Assembly (NCBI RefSeq): GCF_013177655.1
Contig: NZ_CP035946.1
Span: 868,001 to 932,000, forward strand
Length of the DNA stretch: 64,000 bases
Source: Campylobacter canadensis
Lineage (GTDB): Bacteria; Campylobacterota; Campylobacteria; Campylobacterales; Campylobacteraceae
Direction: 5' to 3'
Part shown: positions 8,722 through 17,361 of the stretch, one piece after another
Numbering within the stretch: position 1 is the first letter of the stretch
Layout: each line of letters starts with the position of its first letter
Program-made: the position numbers and the translations under genes
Notes under the pieces: generated by a model
Told to the model about the DNA's origin: nothing
Seen by the model: only the letters and a program-made list of their open reading frames with translations
Databases searched by the model: none

Positions 8722-8765
8722 TCTCCCCTTTGTTTTAATGTTTTTTAAAAATCACAAAGGGGAGA
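8722..8765 (+). other. 11-bp inverted repeat, possible hairpin
   Basis: TCTCCCCTTTG at 8722-8732 pairs exactly with CAAAGGGGAGA at 8755-8765 across a 22-nt AT-rich loop. It stands out as GC-containing in an AT-rich gap. No U-run follows, so a processing or regulatory structure is as likely as a terminator. Confidence 0.5.
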
Positions 8766-8792
8766 GTGTTGTCTAAAAATTAAAGGTTTTTT

Positions 8793-8852
8793 ATGAAGGT
8801 AGAAGAAATGATTAATAAATTAGAGATATTAAAAAATGCCTATGGAGATTAA
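8793..8852 (+). pseudogene. Truncated 19-codon paralogue of the gene at 9047
   Basis: It encodes MKVEEMINKLEILKNAYGD and then stops. This matches the first 19 residues of the product at 9047 (MRVEELIKKLKALQDMHGN) and, more weakly, the product at 9878. It appears to be the 5' remnant of a duplicated small gene. Confidence 0.55.
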
Positions 8853-8853
8853 T

Positions 8854-9050
8854 ATGCAAAAATTTATTATTTTAGTTCTTTATTACATAGCAACTTCTAT
8901 GTATAAAAAATATACAGAAGTACTAGCTAGTAGTGATATTAGAGAAAGAATTAATAAAACTAATAAAAAACTATTTTTTACGAAGTATTACCCATCATCT
9001 TAGGAATATTATGTATTTATGTATATATGAAGTTAAAGGAAAAATTATGA
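8854..9050 (+). pseudogene. Frameshifted paralogue of the first small membrane protein
   Basis: The frame from ATG 8854 encodes a hydrophobic start and YKKYTEVLASSDIRERINK, like the product of 8296, then stops at 9003. In the +1 frame, from the T6 run near 8973-8978, the sequence continues FYEVLPIILGILCIYVYMK, a second membrane helix as in the paralogue. That frame ends with TGA at 9048-9050, which overlaps the next ATG (9047) as ATGA. Both the protein match and the coupled stop show that the original gene ended at 9050. The frameshift is either an inactivating mutation or slippage at the T run. Confidence 0.65.
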
Positions 9051-9226
9051 GAGTAGAGGAATTGATAAAAAAATTAAAAGCATTACAAGATATGCACGGA
9101 AACTACAAGGTGTTTTTAAAAGAAAACGAGTTTGATATAAAAATAGTAGAAGATGCTTTTTACGAAGAAGCGTTAATGCTTGATGATACAAAAAATAAAA
9201 AGCATAGATATTTTTTGATTAGTTAA
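9047..9226 (+). CDS. Small phage protein (MRVEEL family of this phage)
   Basis: 59 residues, predicted helical N-terminus (MRVEELIKKLKALQ) and an acidic remainder. The longer frame upstream (from 8933) is not used: GGAAAA lies before ATG 9047, and this ATG overlaps the frameshifted upstream gene's stop. Related short proteins start at 8793 and 9878, each also placed before a larger unknown gene. Function unknown. Confidence 0.65.
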   Translation: MRVEELIKKLKALQDMHGNYKVFLKENEFDIKIVEDAFYEEALMLDDTKNKKHRYFLIS

Positions 9227-9235
9227 GGATGAGTG

Positions 9236-9865
9236 ATGAATTATGAATTAGATTGTCTTGTGACAGAGAGGGAAGGTATATTTAAGTTTTTAATTGATTT
9301 AGAAGGTAAGAGCTTTATTCAAGCACTTGATTTTATAGAAGATAGAGTGTTAGCTTATGCAATAAAAAATGAACTAGGACGCTATATAGATAATGAAAGT
9401 GTTTTTGAAATTATTAAAAGAAAATTTTTAAGTCTAGAGCAAGAGCAACAAAAAAATGTGATTAACATTGTCTTGGAACGGGCAAAAACAGAGCTTATAC
9501 CGCATAAGAAAAAAATAATCTTGCTTAGTAAAAGCGAGATAAAAAAAGCACTAGAATTAGCTTATGAATTAAAAAAGCTATATCTTAATAACAAAGTTAA
9601 GCTAGAGCTTTTAAAAGAACAAAAAATTTATTTAAAGTCCTTAACGAAAGACTTAGAAAAAGATTTAATTGAAAGTAAAATATTTAACTTAGAGCTTGTA
9701 ATAGATGCTAAAACAACAACGCTTTTTTGTAGAATGCTTGGTTTTTTTGATAGCTGCCATACTACTAAAAAAGAAATTTATGAGTTCGTCTTGAAAAAGA
9801 TAGACGAGCTAAATAAAAAACAAAATTATTTTGAGTTTGAGTTTAGTCAGGATGAAGAAGTTTAA
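9236..9865 (+). CDS. Unknown early phage protein, paralogue of 9957-10580
   Basis: 209 residues, strongly helical and lysine/glutamate-rich, with no recognised domain. Start taken at ATG 9236 (AAGGA six bases upstream) rather than GTG 9233. Its layout parallels the product at 9957: an EEQ(Q)K-x-V segment, then an (I/L)LSK-x-(E/D)(I/L)KK segment, and a C-terminus of (Y-x-F-(V/I)L)...EEIN/DELN followed by aromatic residues and DEE/GEE. The pair probably arose by duplication together with the small genes before each. The early position suggests replication or host interaction; this is inference. Confidence 0.7.
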   Translation: MNYELDCLVTEREGIFKFLIDLEGKSFIQALDFIEDRVLAYAIKNELGRYIDNESVFEIIKRKFLSLEQEQQKNVINIVLERAKTELIPHKKKIILLSKSEIKKALELAYELKKLYLNNKVKLELLKEQKIYLKSLTKDLEKDLIESKIFNLELVIDAKTTTLFCRMLGFFDSCHTTKKEIYEFVLKKIDELNKKQNYFEFEFSQDEEV

Positions 9866-9877
9866 AAGGAGAATAAT

Positions 9878-9970
9878 ATGGAGCTTAAAGAATTTATAAA
9901 ACAACTTAAAGCCGAGGAAGGGGCGAGTATTGTTTTAAAAGAAAAGGAGATATTAAATGTTAGTAAATGA
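9878..9970 (+). CDS. 30-residue phage protein, MELKEF type
   Basis: It encodes MELKEFIKQLKAEEGAS and a short acidic tail, resembling the first part of the product at 9047. It has a strong ribosome-binding site (AAAAGGAG, 7 bp upstream) and overlaps the next gene's ATG at 9957 by 14 bp, indicating coupling. Too short for family assignment; it may act as a leader for translation of the next gene. Confidence 0.55.
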   Translation: MELKEFIKQLKAEEGASIVLKEKEILNVSK

Positions 9971-10580
9971 AAAAATAAAAGAGGCAAATAGATTATTTCA
10001 AAAATTAAAACAAGCAGGATTTGAAAGCCCTTTTTTTAGGTACATCAATAAGGTGGAAAACCATTTGATAATAAGACCGCTATATAAAAAAATAGCAGAA
10101 TTAATAGGCATAGAATTGCTAAGTAATAATGATACAGAACTAAGCTATTATAAACTTGCAAAAGAAGAACAAAAAAAAGTCTTTGAAGAATTGTTAAAGT
10201 ATTTTAAATCTACTTATATTGATTTTAAAAAAGAAAAAATCAAGCTAATAAGTAAGAAAGATTTAAAAAAGCTATTAAGCTATAGCAGAAAAATAACAGA
10301 TTTGTATGAAAAAAAAGACTACGAAGTGAAATTGTTAAAAACAGGAAGTACTGTAGAAGAATTTAAAAATAAAGAATTAGTTAATATATTATTTTATGAC
10401 TACACAACGATTTATTTTAAAGAGAGTTCTAAACAAGAACTGAAATTCTTTTGCGAAGAAGAATATATAACGAAGGAAAAAAGAAAAAATGAAAGTACTT
10501 ATAAATTTATTTTAAGAGCAGTAGAAGAAATAAATCAAGAAATACCTTTTTTTATCTTTGTTTGGGACGGTGAAGAATGA
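9957..10580 (+). CDS. Unknown early phage protein, paralogue of 9236-9865
   Basis: 207 residues, helical and Lys-rich, ending in an acidic aromatic tail (FFIFVWDGEE). Segment order and spacing follow the neighbour at 9236, with much sequence divergence. AAGGAG precedes the ATG inside the overlapping small gene. The stop overlaps the next ATG as ATGA, so it belongs to a tightly coupled early operon. No catalytic motif is visible. Confidence 0.7.
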   Translation: MLVNEKIKEANRLFQKLKQAGFESPFFRYINKVENHLIIRPLYKKIAELIGIELLSNNDTELSYYKLAKEEQKKVFEELLKYFKSTYIDFKKEKIKLISKKDLKKLLSYSRKITDLYEKKDYEVKLLKTGSTVEEFKNKELVNILFYDYTTIYFKESSKQELKFFCEEEYITKEKRKNESTYKFILRAVEEINQEIPFFIFVWDGEE

Positions 10581-10675
10581 AACACGAAGAAGAAGAAAAA
10601 GACTTAAACCCAAGTGCAAAAGAGCTTATTATAATGTGCTTAATTTTATCTTTAGTATATTGGTTTTTTGGCTAA
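10577..10675 (+). CDS. 32-residue single-helix membrane protein
   Basis: Acidic N-terminus (MKHEEEEKDLNPSAKE) and one C-terminal membrane helix (LIIMCLILSLVYWFFG). The start overlaps the previous stop (ATGA), which is the main support for expression. Function unknown. Confidence 0.5.
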   Translation: MKHEEEEKDLNPSAKELIIMCLILSLVYWFFG

Positions 10676-10704
10676 AAAAATAAGAAATTAAAAAAGGATA
10701 AAAG

Positions 10705-10881
10705 ATGAATTTTATAAACAATTTTGAACAAAAACAGAATATGTTAAAACTTCAAAGCGATATAAATAGCGTAAAATCGCTTTTGAAAAATGAAACAAAT
10801 CAAATCAATATAAAAATTAATAGTCTAGAAAAAAAACTAGATGAGATAATAACAATTTTAAAATCAAAGGAAAAACAATGA
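10705..10881 (+). CDS. Small coiled-coil protein
   Basis: 58 residues with a heptad-like pattern (INSVKSLLKNE, INSLEKKLDEIITIL). Ribosome-binding site AAAAAAGGAT precedes ATG 10705, and the TGA overlaps the ATG of the next gene at 10878. A small oligomeric early protein; role unknown. Confidence 0.6.
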   Translation: MNFINNFEQKQNMLKLQSDINSVKSLLKNETNQINIKINSLEKKLDEIITILKSKEKQ

Positions 10882-11210
10882 AAGTTTTAAGAGAAATTTT
10901 TTATGCTAAGCAAGACATCTTGCAAAAGCATAAGGACAGAAAAAGACAATTACTAAAAGCAGTTTCAGTTTTAAATGCTGAAATAGAAAAAATAGAAGAA
11001 ATAATTAATATAAAAGAAAAGCTAAAAAAAGAAAGTCAAAATAAAGAATTAATAAAATCATTAATAAATAATGATTTAGAAGAGCTAAAATTATTTATAT
11101 TGCATTCAAAACGCAATTTTGAATATAAAAACAAGAAACAAGCAAGAAATTTTAAATATATTTTAAATAAAGAAGATTTTTCTAACTTAGAATTATTACT
11201 TAAATTTTAA
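10878..11210 (+). CDS. Helical unknown phage protein
   Basis: 110 residues, basic and helical with a coiled-coil stretch (LLKAVSVLNAEIEKIEEIINIKEKLKK when read in pieces around residues 23-50). Its ATG overlaps the previous gene's TGA and has GGAAAA upstream, so it is translated together with the small coiled-coil protein before it; the two might interact. No family recognised. Confidence 0.65.
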   Translation: MKVLREIFYAKQDILQKHKDRKRQLLKAVSVLNAEIEKIEEIINIKEKLKKESQNKELIKSLINNDLEELKLFILHSKRNFEYKNKKQARNFKYILNKEDFSNLELLLKF

Positions 11211-11279
11211 TTCCATTCTCTTTTTAACAAATAAAGTCAAATAACAAATTTACATAATTATTTAAAAAAAGGATAAAAG

Positions 11280-11507
11280 ATGTATGTAGATTATATTGAT
11301 TTTGGAGATAAAGAAGTAGTAAGAGTATATCAAAATAATAAATTACGGATAGATTTTGTTTTCCCATTTATTAGTAAAGATGAAATCATAGACGATTTTG
11401 GAAAAATCGTTTCTTATAAGAGCAAGGCAATTGATTTTTATAAAAAAGTTAAAAAACAAAATGATATAGAACAAATGAAAGCTTTATATCAAAAATATAT
11501 TTTGTAA
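11280..11507 (+). CDS. Small unknown phage protein
   Basis: 75 residues; the first half looks beta-rich (YVDYIDFGDKEVVRVYQ), the second half helical and basic. AAAAAAAGGATAAAAG precedes the ATG. It follows a 70-bp AT-rich gap and ends at a hairpin, so it may be a single-gene unit or the end of the early operon. Function unknown. Confidence 0.6.
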   Translation: MYVDYIDFGDKEVVRVYQNNKLRIDFVFPFISKDEIIDDFGKIVSYKSKAIDFYKKVKKQNDIEQMKALYQKYIL

Positions 11508-11536
11508 AATTTTTTGTATTTTTTTACAAAAAATTT
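11507..11536 (+). terminator. AT-rich hairpin, possible terminator
   Basis: Perfect 12-bp inverted repeat AAATTTTTTGTA / TACAAAAAATTT with a T6 loop, starting at the stop of the preceding gene. It is all A/T except one pair, so strength is uncertain. Confidence 0.4.
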
Positions 11537-11553
11537 TTATAAAAGGAGAGAAA

Positions 11554-11901
11554 GTGAAAAAAGAAATTGGCGTTAAAGATATTGCCTTATATATTGAATT
11601 GTTGAATAACGCAAAAATAAAAATAAAAAATAAGGATTATGTAAATTTACACTGCTTAATTGTAAATTTATGGATAATCTACAATAAAAAAGAGTACTTA
11701 AAAAAATACTCTTTTTATTTTAAGTTTGAAGCTGCTCTAAAAATAATAGCAAAAACAAATTCTAAGCTATTGCAAGTACCAGCAGGAAAAGAAAAAACAA
11801 TTTTAACAAAAAAAATCATTGCAACCATTAAAATTGCAATAGAGCTATTAGAGTTTGAGAGAAAATGCTTAACTGATTTTAAGGACACAAAATATGAGTA
11901 G
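11554..11901 (+). CDS. Helical unknown protein at head of replication operon
   Basis: 115 residues starting with GTG behind a strong AAAAGGAGAGAAA. Helical, Lys/Ile-rich, no recognised domain. It begins a chain of overlapping genes (8-bp overlap with 11894, which overlaps the helicase) and so belongs to the replication-terminase transcription unit. Confidence 0.65.
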   Translation: MKKEIGVKDIALYIELLNNAKIKIKNKDYVNLHCLIVNLWIIYNKKEYLKKYSFYFKFEAALKIIAKTNSKLLQVPAGKEKTILTKKIIATIKIAIELLEFERKCLTDFKDTKYE

Positions 11902-12286
11902 TAGTGAAAAAGAAAAATTGTTTGCGATACTCATTTGTGAAATGAAAATGCAAAAAAAAGCAATTTTGCATAGCGAGTTTTATACAGTTATGCAAAATAA
12001 AATTTTTAATAAAAAAAAGTGCCAATTTATTAATGAAAATGAAATTAGCTTTTTAGAACTAGCAAGATTATTTTTAGCATTAAATTCTCGTGCTAGTTAC
12101 ACTCAAGCTTTAAATATAGCAATTCAAACTATAAGCTATGAATACAAAGAGCAAAGATTGCTAATTCATAAAATAATTAAACTAGCACAAGAAAGCAATT
12201 ATTTTAATGAAGAAGAAATTATAAAACTAACTTTAAGAGCTAAGCCAAAATGTGACTTGCTATTAAGAAAGGAAAATAAAAAATGA
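11894..12286 (+). CDS. Unknown protein upstream of helicase
   Basis: 130 residues, helical, overlapping the helicase start by 4 bp (ATGA). Small helical proteins just before a phage DnaB-type gene are often helicase loaders or accessory proteins; no loader motif (AAA+ Walker A) is visible here, so that role is only a suggestion from position. Confidence 0.65.
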   Translation: MSSSEKEKLFAILICEMKMQKKAILHSEFYTVMQNKIFNKKKCQFINENEISFLELARLFLALNSRASYTQALNIAIQTISYEYKEQRLLIHKIIKLAQESNYFNEEEIIKLTLRAKPKCDLLLRKENKK

Positions 12287-13461
12287 ATAATGAAGAAGTT
12301 GTTTTAAATGCGTGCATACAAATACAGCACGCTTTCATTCAAGTTAGACAAATGATAAATGAAAAAGCTTTTTCAAACACCAATAATAAAGAGATTTTTA
12401 CCCTACTTGGTAAAATCATAGATGATGGCAAAAGCATAGATTTAGCTACGCTAATTTTATATGCTGAAAATGAAAAAAAAGACTTTGTGATAAACCATAT
12501 CTTAAACATTGTAAGTAAGGAGCCAAGTTTTAACTATTTAGATTTTGCTAAGAGGATTAATATTGATGAATGCTTAAAAGCTCAACAGGCTTTAGCATTG
12601 AAGTTATTAGATGCTAGTAAAAATGGAAATTTAATAAATTATGATGATATTATAAATAGCATTAAAGTGCCGCGCAAACAAATATACAAAAGCGCTTCAC
12701 AGTTATACAAAGAAATGAAAGAGGAAATCATAAATATTAAACATTACAAAAGCGGTATATCCGTAGTAGATAATGCTTTAAAGGGTGGTTTTCAAACAGG
12801 TTCCTTTGTTTTAGTGAGCGGTGAGCCTGAAGCAGGCAAGTCTATGTTTGCTTTACAAGTGATTGAAAACATCGCTAATCAAAAAATTAAAGCGGCATAT
12901 TTTTGCTTTGAATTTTTAGCAAGAGACTATATAAAACTAAAAATGAATATTGATGATAATATGAGATATCTAACACCATTTTATGAAAAGGAAAATTTCC
13001 AAAATCTTACTGTAATAAGTGATGATTATGGATTGAATGAAGTAGCGAATAAAATTAGAGACTTATCAAGTCTTGGGACTAAATTCTTCTTGATTGATAG
13101 TCAAATGAGAATAGAGAACAAAGAAGGCAGAAGCCTAGAAGAAGAAGAAAGCAGAAAATTTAGCACCTTAGCTAAACTAGCACACTCGCTAGATATTTGT
13201 ATAATTTTAATAGTACAGACTAATAAAACAGACACGCAAACTCCATCAGGGACAAAAAAAGGGGCTCACGAAGCTAATGTAATAATTCGCATAGAAACAG
13301 AAAAAACAAATGGGATAATAAAGCCAACAGAACGCTATATTATCATTCAAAAGAATAAGCAAAGTGGTACTCACGATAAGTACCACGTGGAGTTTAATCC
13401 CATATCTTGTCAATTTGGCAACAGGATAATAAATAATAAAATTACTCAGGAGATTTTATGA
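12283..13461 (+). CDS. Replicative DNA helicase, DnaB-like
   Basis: 392 residues. The N-terminal third resembles the DnaB N-domain (IFTLLGKIIDDGKSIDLATL, like 'I...dGKpID..tL'). The C-terminal RecA-type ATPase has Walker A SGEPEAGKSMFA near residue 180, a Walker B-like FFLIDS near 267, and QTNK in the H4/DnaB position. It unwinds the phage template ahead of the fork as a ring hexamer in the family. It overlaps its neighbours by 4 bp on each side and is directly followed by primase, the classical helicase-primase pair. It is shorter than bacterial DnaB (about 450-470), as in many phage versions. Confidence 0.88.
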   Translation: MNNEEVVLNACIQIQHAFIQVRQMINEKAFSNTNNKEIFTLLGKIIDDGKSIDLATLILYAENEKKDFVINHILNIVSKEPSFNYLDFAKRINIDECLKAQQALALKLLDASKNGNLINYDDIINSIKVPRKQIYKSASQLYKEMKEEIINIKHYKSGISVVDNALKGGFQTGSFVLVSGEPEAGKSMFALQVIENIANQKIKAAYFCFEFLARDYIKLKMNIDDNMRYLTPFYEKENFQNLTVISDDYGLNEVANKIRDLSSLGTKFFLIDSQMRIENKEGRSLEEEESRKFSTLAKLAHSLDICIILIVQTNKTDTQTPSGTKKGAHEANVIIRIETEKTNGIIKPTERYIIIQKNKQSGTHDKYHVEFNPISCQFGNRIINNKITQEIL

Positions 13462-14993
13462 AATTAAATGAGCTAAAGGATATTGTTAATTTAACAGATA
13501 TTGCAGATGCTTTAGGCTGCAAGATTGAAAAAATTGGAGCAAGGCTTTGGATACCTTGCCCCTTTCATAGTGATAAAAATCCAAGCTTTTTATTAAATGA
13601 AAAGTTTGGCTATTGTTTTACCTGCAAAGAAAGTGCAGACGCTTTTAAACTAACAATGAAGGTTAGACAATGTGAATTTATTGAAGCAGCTACTTTTATA
13701 GCTGATTATTACAATGTAACATTAGATAAAAAAGATGAACACTCAAGTGAGCGTAGAGTTAGCTTACAAGAGCGTTTAGATGAAGCGTTAATCAGTTATC
13801 AAAACGCACTTAATGATGAGTGTAAAGAGTATTTAGCAAAACGGGGCATAAATGAAGAGTCTATAAGAAATTTTAGGCTAGGTTATGGAATAAGTTACGT
13901 AAAAAAAGAAGACGAATTAAAATTACATTTATTTAATGAGCGTCTTACCATTCCAATTTTTAATAATAAAAAATTAGTTGGCTTTGGTGGTAGAAGCCTT
14001 GAAAAAAATCCAAAAATAAAATATATCAATTCGCCCGAGAGTGAAATTTTTCATAAGTCTAATTTACTTTTTGGCTTTGATAATTATCATATCAAAAAGC
14101 AAAATTGCGTAATAATCGTAGAGGGCTATTTTGATGTAATACTAGCTCATCAATATGGATATAAAAATGTAGTTGCGACCTTAGGCACTGCATTAAATGA
14201 TTTTCATATAAAAAAATTAAGCAAAATAACAAATAACATTTATTTTTTATTTGATAATGATAATGCTGGATTACAAACTAGCTTAAAAGCCGCAAGAACT
14301 TATATAAATAATGAGTTTTGCAAAATTGGAGTAATTGATTTTAAAGGCTATAAAGATTTAGGAGAATTGCTCTTAAAAGATAGCGAAAGCTTAAAACGCA
14401 TAAAAACAAAAGAATTAGCATTGTTTTTATGCGAAAACGAAATGCTAAATTATAAAGAAGGAAATAATAATATACAAGTTATTAATAATATTGTAAGTAT
14501 TTTAAACTTACTAAATTCTAATTACCTAAAAAGCTATTTTAGGACTAAAATATGCGAAATTTATAATTTAGATATAAGTTATTTTAGTCTTAGTGTAAAA
14601 AACGAGCAACCTATAATCGCTCCTAATATGGAGCAAAAAAGCCAGATAGAGGCAAGTATTTTAATTAAATGCCTAGAGAGTAAAAAAAATTTACAATATG
14701 TAAAAACTTATTTGGAAGAAAAAAATTTTATAGATTTTTATGATATTGCAAAAAAAATATTTGAAAATATTGCCTTAGATGAAAATGAAATTAATCTCAT
14801 TAAAATCTATGCAAATGATAATATCAACTTAATGCATTGTGTTGCTTACAAAATAAGACACTATGCTTTATATATGATAAGCCAAGTATCAAAAGATGAT
14901 AAAATAAATAATCTTGCAAAAGCTCAAAAAATAAAGGAGTTACAAGAAAATTTATCAAAAATAAACCAAAAGGCGGGGCTAAATGCTAGATAA
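13458..14993 (+). CDS. DNA primase, DnaG-like (CHC2 zinc finger and Toprim)
   Basis: 511 residues. An N-terminal zinc finger CPFH...CFTC near residues 34-57 is followed by a primase core and the Toprim motifs VEGYFDV (near 219) and FLFDNDNAG (near 264). It synthesises RNA primers with the helicase encoded just upstream; no helicase domain is fused, unlike T7 gp4. The C-terminal 200 residues are helical and diverged, presumably the helicase-interacting part. It overlaps the helicase by 4 bp and the terminase by 11 bp. Confidence 0.92.
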   Translation: MKLNELKDIVNLTDIADALGCKIEKIGARLWIPCPFHSDKNPSFLLNEKFGYCFTCKESADAFKLTMKVRQCEFIEAATFIADYYNVTLDKKDEHSSERRVSLQERLDEALISYQNALNDECKEYLAKRGINEESIRNFRLGYGISYVKKEDELKLHLFNERLTIPIFNNKKLVGFGGRSLEKNPKIKYINSPESEIFHKSNLLFGFDNYHIKKQNCVIIVEGYFDVILAHQYGYKNVVATLGTALNDFHIKKLSKITNNIYFLFDNDNAGLQTSLKAARTYINNEFCKIGVIDFKGYKDLGELLLKDSESLKRIKTKELALFLCENEMLNYKEGNNNIQVINNIVSILNLLNSNYLKSYFRTKICEIYNLDISYFSLSVKNEQPIIAPNMEQKSQIEASILIKCLESKKNLQYVKTYLEEKNFIDFYDIAKKIFENIALDENEINLIKIYANDNINLMHCVAYKIRHYALYMISQVSKDDKINNLAKAQKIKELQENLSKINQKAGLNAR

Positions 14994-16509
14994 TAATTAT
15001 AATATCATAAATGCAGAACTCATTAAAAGAGAACTTGCAAAAAAAAATCTAGTGGATTTTATGCGATATAAGTTTGAAAAATACTACAACGCTACTTTTA
15101 ATGATAATTGGCATTATGACTATATCGCAGAGCATTTGGAAAGTTGTTTAAAAGGAGATATTACAAGATTAATTATCAATGAACCGCCTAGCTATGGAAA
15201 AACAGAACAAATCGTAAAGTGTTTTATGCCTTATGCGTGGATTAATCATCCACACCTAAAGTTTATATATACAACCTATGGTGGAGATTTAACGAAGGAG
15301 AACGCGCAAACCACAAGAGATTTTATAAAAAGTAAGGCTTATATTAATTTGGGAATTAATTTTAAGCTAATAAATGATGAAATTTATAATTTTTCAAACG
15401 ACAAAGGCGGTAGGGTGTTTAGCACTACGGTTGGAAGTGCTGTAACAGGCATACATTGCAATGGGCTAATAATTGATGACCCGTTAAAAGCCATTGAAAG
15501 CTTTAGCAAAGCTGCTAAGGATAAAGTAGAAGATTATTACAAAGGCTCACTACTTTCAAGATTACTTGATAGCAAAAGCTTTGTAATAATTATTATGCAA
15601 AGACTTGCGACCGATGATTTGGTCGGACGCCTTGAAGACACTGGCTTTACTAAAATATGTTTAAAAGCTATAAATGAGAAAAAAGAATATTATTATTTTA
15701 ACAATGAGCTTTATTATGAAAGAGAGGCTAACGAGCCTTTATTTGCTACAAAGCACGATTTAGCCACACTTGAGCGAATTAAGACAGAAATGGGAGAGCT
15801 AGAATTTTCTACCCAAATGCTTCAAGAACCCTATGTAAGCGAAGTAGGGTTTTTTGAAAAAGAAAAGCTCTCTTTTATAAATGATTATGAGATACCTAGC
15901 CAAAATGATTATATTATAATAGATAGTGCAGAAAGCACAAGTAAAACGGCTGATGATAGAGCGATAGTGGCAAGTGGCATAAGCATAAATGAAGATAATC
16001 AAACGCTTTTAATAGTTAAAGATATTCTTCACGGCAAGTGGGAGCTAGAAGACTTTTGCGAAAACGCAATTACTATGATGTTACGCTATCCAAATGCACC
16101 TGTTTTTATAGAACTTGCAGGCGGTGGAATAACCTTTCACAGAGAATTATTAAAATACATTAACAAAAAAAACACCGAGTTTAGAAGAGATGGTAAAGCT
16201 ATTTTAACAAATATCGTGCAAGGCTTTAAACCGATTATAAAAGAAAGTAAAAATCATCAAATTCAAGCTTTAGCACCATTATACAACACAGGCTTTTTAA
16301 AGTTTAAACACACTTGTTTAAACAAAGAACAAGCTATAAAAGAATTACTAGCATTTGACCCAGCTAAGAAAAATAATACAGATAATGTAATTGACTGTAT
16401 TGCAAAAATGCTAATTTTAGATGGAGTTTATCCACTAGACAACAATAATTCAAAAAATACCTTGAGCAATATAAGCTTTAGGTTTAAAAAAGGAGGATGG
16501 AGAATATGA
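14983..16509 (+). CDS. terL: Terminase large subunit
   Basis: 508 residues. The packaging ATPase domain has a Walker A-like PPSYGKTEQ near residue 68 and Walker B GLIIDDP near 163. The C-terminal RNase H-like nuclease begins at YIIIDSAES near 308, with further acids at FIELAGGG and DCIAKM. It cuts concatemeric DNA and drives it through the portal. It is transcribed with helicase and primase rather than with portal and capsid; the portal gene lies about 29 kb away on the linear map (about 9.6 kb across attP on the circular phage). Confidence 0.92.
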   Translation: MLDNNYNIINAELIKRELAKKNLVDFMRYKFEKYYNATFNDNWHYDYIAEHLESCLKGDITRLIINEPPSYGKTEQIVKCFMPYAWINHPHLKFIYTTYGGDLTKENAQTTRDFIKSKAYINLGINFKLINDEIYNFSNDKGGRVFSTTVGSAVTGIHCNGLIIDDPLKAIESFSKAAKDKVEDYYKGSLLSRLLDSKSFVIIIMQRLATDDLVGRLEDTGFTKICLKAINEKKEYYYFNNELYYEREANEPLFATKHDLATLERIKTEMGELEFSTQMLQEPYVSEVGFFEKEKLSFINDYEIPSQNDYIIIDSAESTSKTADDRAIVASGISINEDNQTLLIVKDILHGKWELEDFCENAITMMLRYPNAPVFIELAGGGITFHRELLKYINKKNTEFRRDGKAILTNIVQGFKPIIKESKNHQIQALAPLYNTGFLKFKHTCLNKEQAIKELLAFDPAKKNNTDNVIDCIAKMLILDGVYPLDNNNSKNTLSNISFRFKKGGWRI

Positions 16510-17111
16510 GTAAAAAAGAGTTAAAAATACAAGCAAGGACATATTATGAAACGCATTTATGCAGCGTAAAAGATGTAGCAAAAGAGTTTAATATAAATGA
16601 AAAAACTCTTTATCATTGGATAAAGAGTGAAAATTGGCAACAAGGTAGCATAAGTGTAAATTTAGATAAAAATGAATTGGTTCAAGGTGCAATAATGAGC
16701 CAAATAGACGCAGCAAAAGAAAATGTAAAGAATGAATTAAAAGCACAATTTAATAACAAAAAATGTTTATTTGATGAAAGTATTATTGATACTACAAGCG
16801 ATGAGATATTATTAACTGCTATGAGTTCAAAGATGATAGATAAAACATTAGTTGAATATATGTATATGAGTAAAGCAAGTGCAGTGAAGTTATATAAACA
16901 CGCAACTAGCCCAAAGGAACAAAAAGAAGTAATAAATGCACTCTCAGCTGCTGCGAGTATAGCTGAGAGTGTTAAAAAGAGCATTCACGGAAAAGATGTT
17001 CCAAGTATTGCGTTGCAAATAAATAATAACAATGTTTTAAGTTCTGAAAACTTAGCTGAGCTTAGTAGCGATGAGCTTAGAAGGATGCTAAATGAAATTA
17101 AGAAGCCCTAG
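16506..17111 (+). CDS. Probable terminase small subunit (HTH protein)
   Basis: 201 residues. The N-terminus holds a helix-turn-helix (SVKDVAKEFNINEKTLYHWI, about residues 17-36) followed by W residues, the pattern of many phage small terminases, which recognise the packaging site. The helical C-terminus could oligomerise. Start at ATG 16506, nine bases after AAAGGAGG; the in-frame ATG at 16497 is too close to that site. It overlaps the terL stop. Its position after rather than before terL is less common. Another transposase-like or regulatory HTH protein cannot be excluded. Confidence 0.7.
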   Translation: MSKKELKIQARTYYETHLCSVKDVAKEFNINEKTLYHWIKSENWQQGSISVNLDKNELVQGAIMSQIDAAKENVKNELKAQFNNKKCLFDESIIDTTSDEILLTAMSSKMIDKTLVEYMYMSKASAVKLYKHATSPKEQKEVINALSAAASIAESVKKSIHGKDVPSIALQINNNNVLSSENLAELSSDELRRMLNEIKKP

Positions 17112-17361
17112 ATTTTATTTAGATACAAAACTTTTAAATGAATTAAAAATTGCAGCTAATTATTACAAAGTTAGCCCGTCTTTTTTATGCGAATTAGCAA
17201 TTGAATTTTACAAAGGAAAAAGATATGAAAAAAAACTGCAAGCAAGGATATGTCTTTTATCTACAAAAAAACACAATAAGAAAAATAAAAAATATTGCAA
17301 AAAACAAAAAAACTTCACAAAGCAAAGCCTTAGAGGAGTTATTAAAGAGTTATTTAGATGA
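17092..17361 (+). CDS. Ribbon-helix-helix-like small protein 1
   Basis: 89 codons. The first 45 residues (FYLDTKLLNELKIAA, SPSFLCELAIEFY) fit a ribbon-helix-helix DNA-binding fold. It starts inside the end of the previous gene. The C-terminal half is Lys/Cys-rich and overlaps the next RHH gene in another frame, so it is probably read-through after loss of an earlier stop. It may be a decayed tandem copy of the next gene. Confidence 0.45.
   Translation: MKLRSPRFYLDTKLLNELKIAANYYKVSPSFLCELAIEFYKGKRYEKKLQARICLLSTKKHNKKNKKYCKKQKNFTKQSLRGVIKELFR

Noticed and set aside
8933-9046. N-terminal extension of the small protein at 9047
   Set aside because: The extension overlaps the frameshifted membrane gene in another frame; ATG 9047 is coupled to that gene's stop and matches the start of its paralogues.
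15799-16002. Antisense frames over terL and other + strand phage genes
   Set aside because: They are shadows of coding genes with no promoter or ribosome-binding site of their own.
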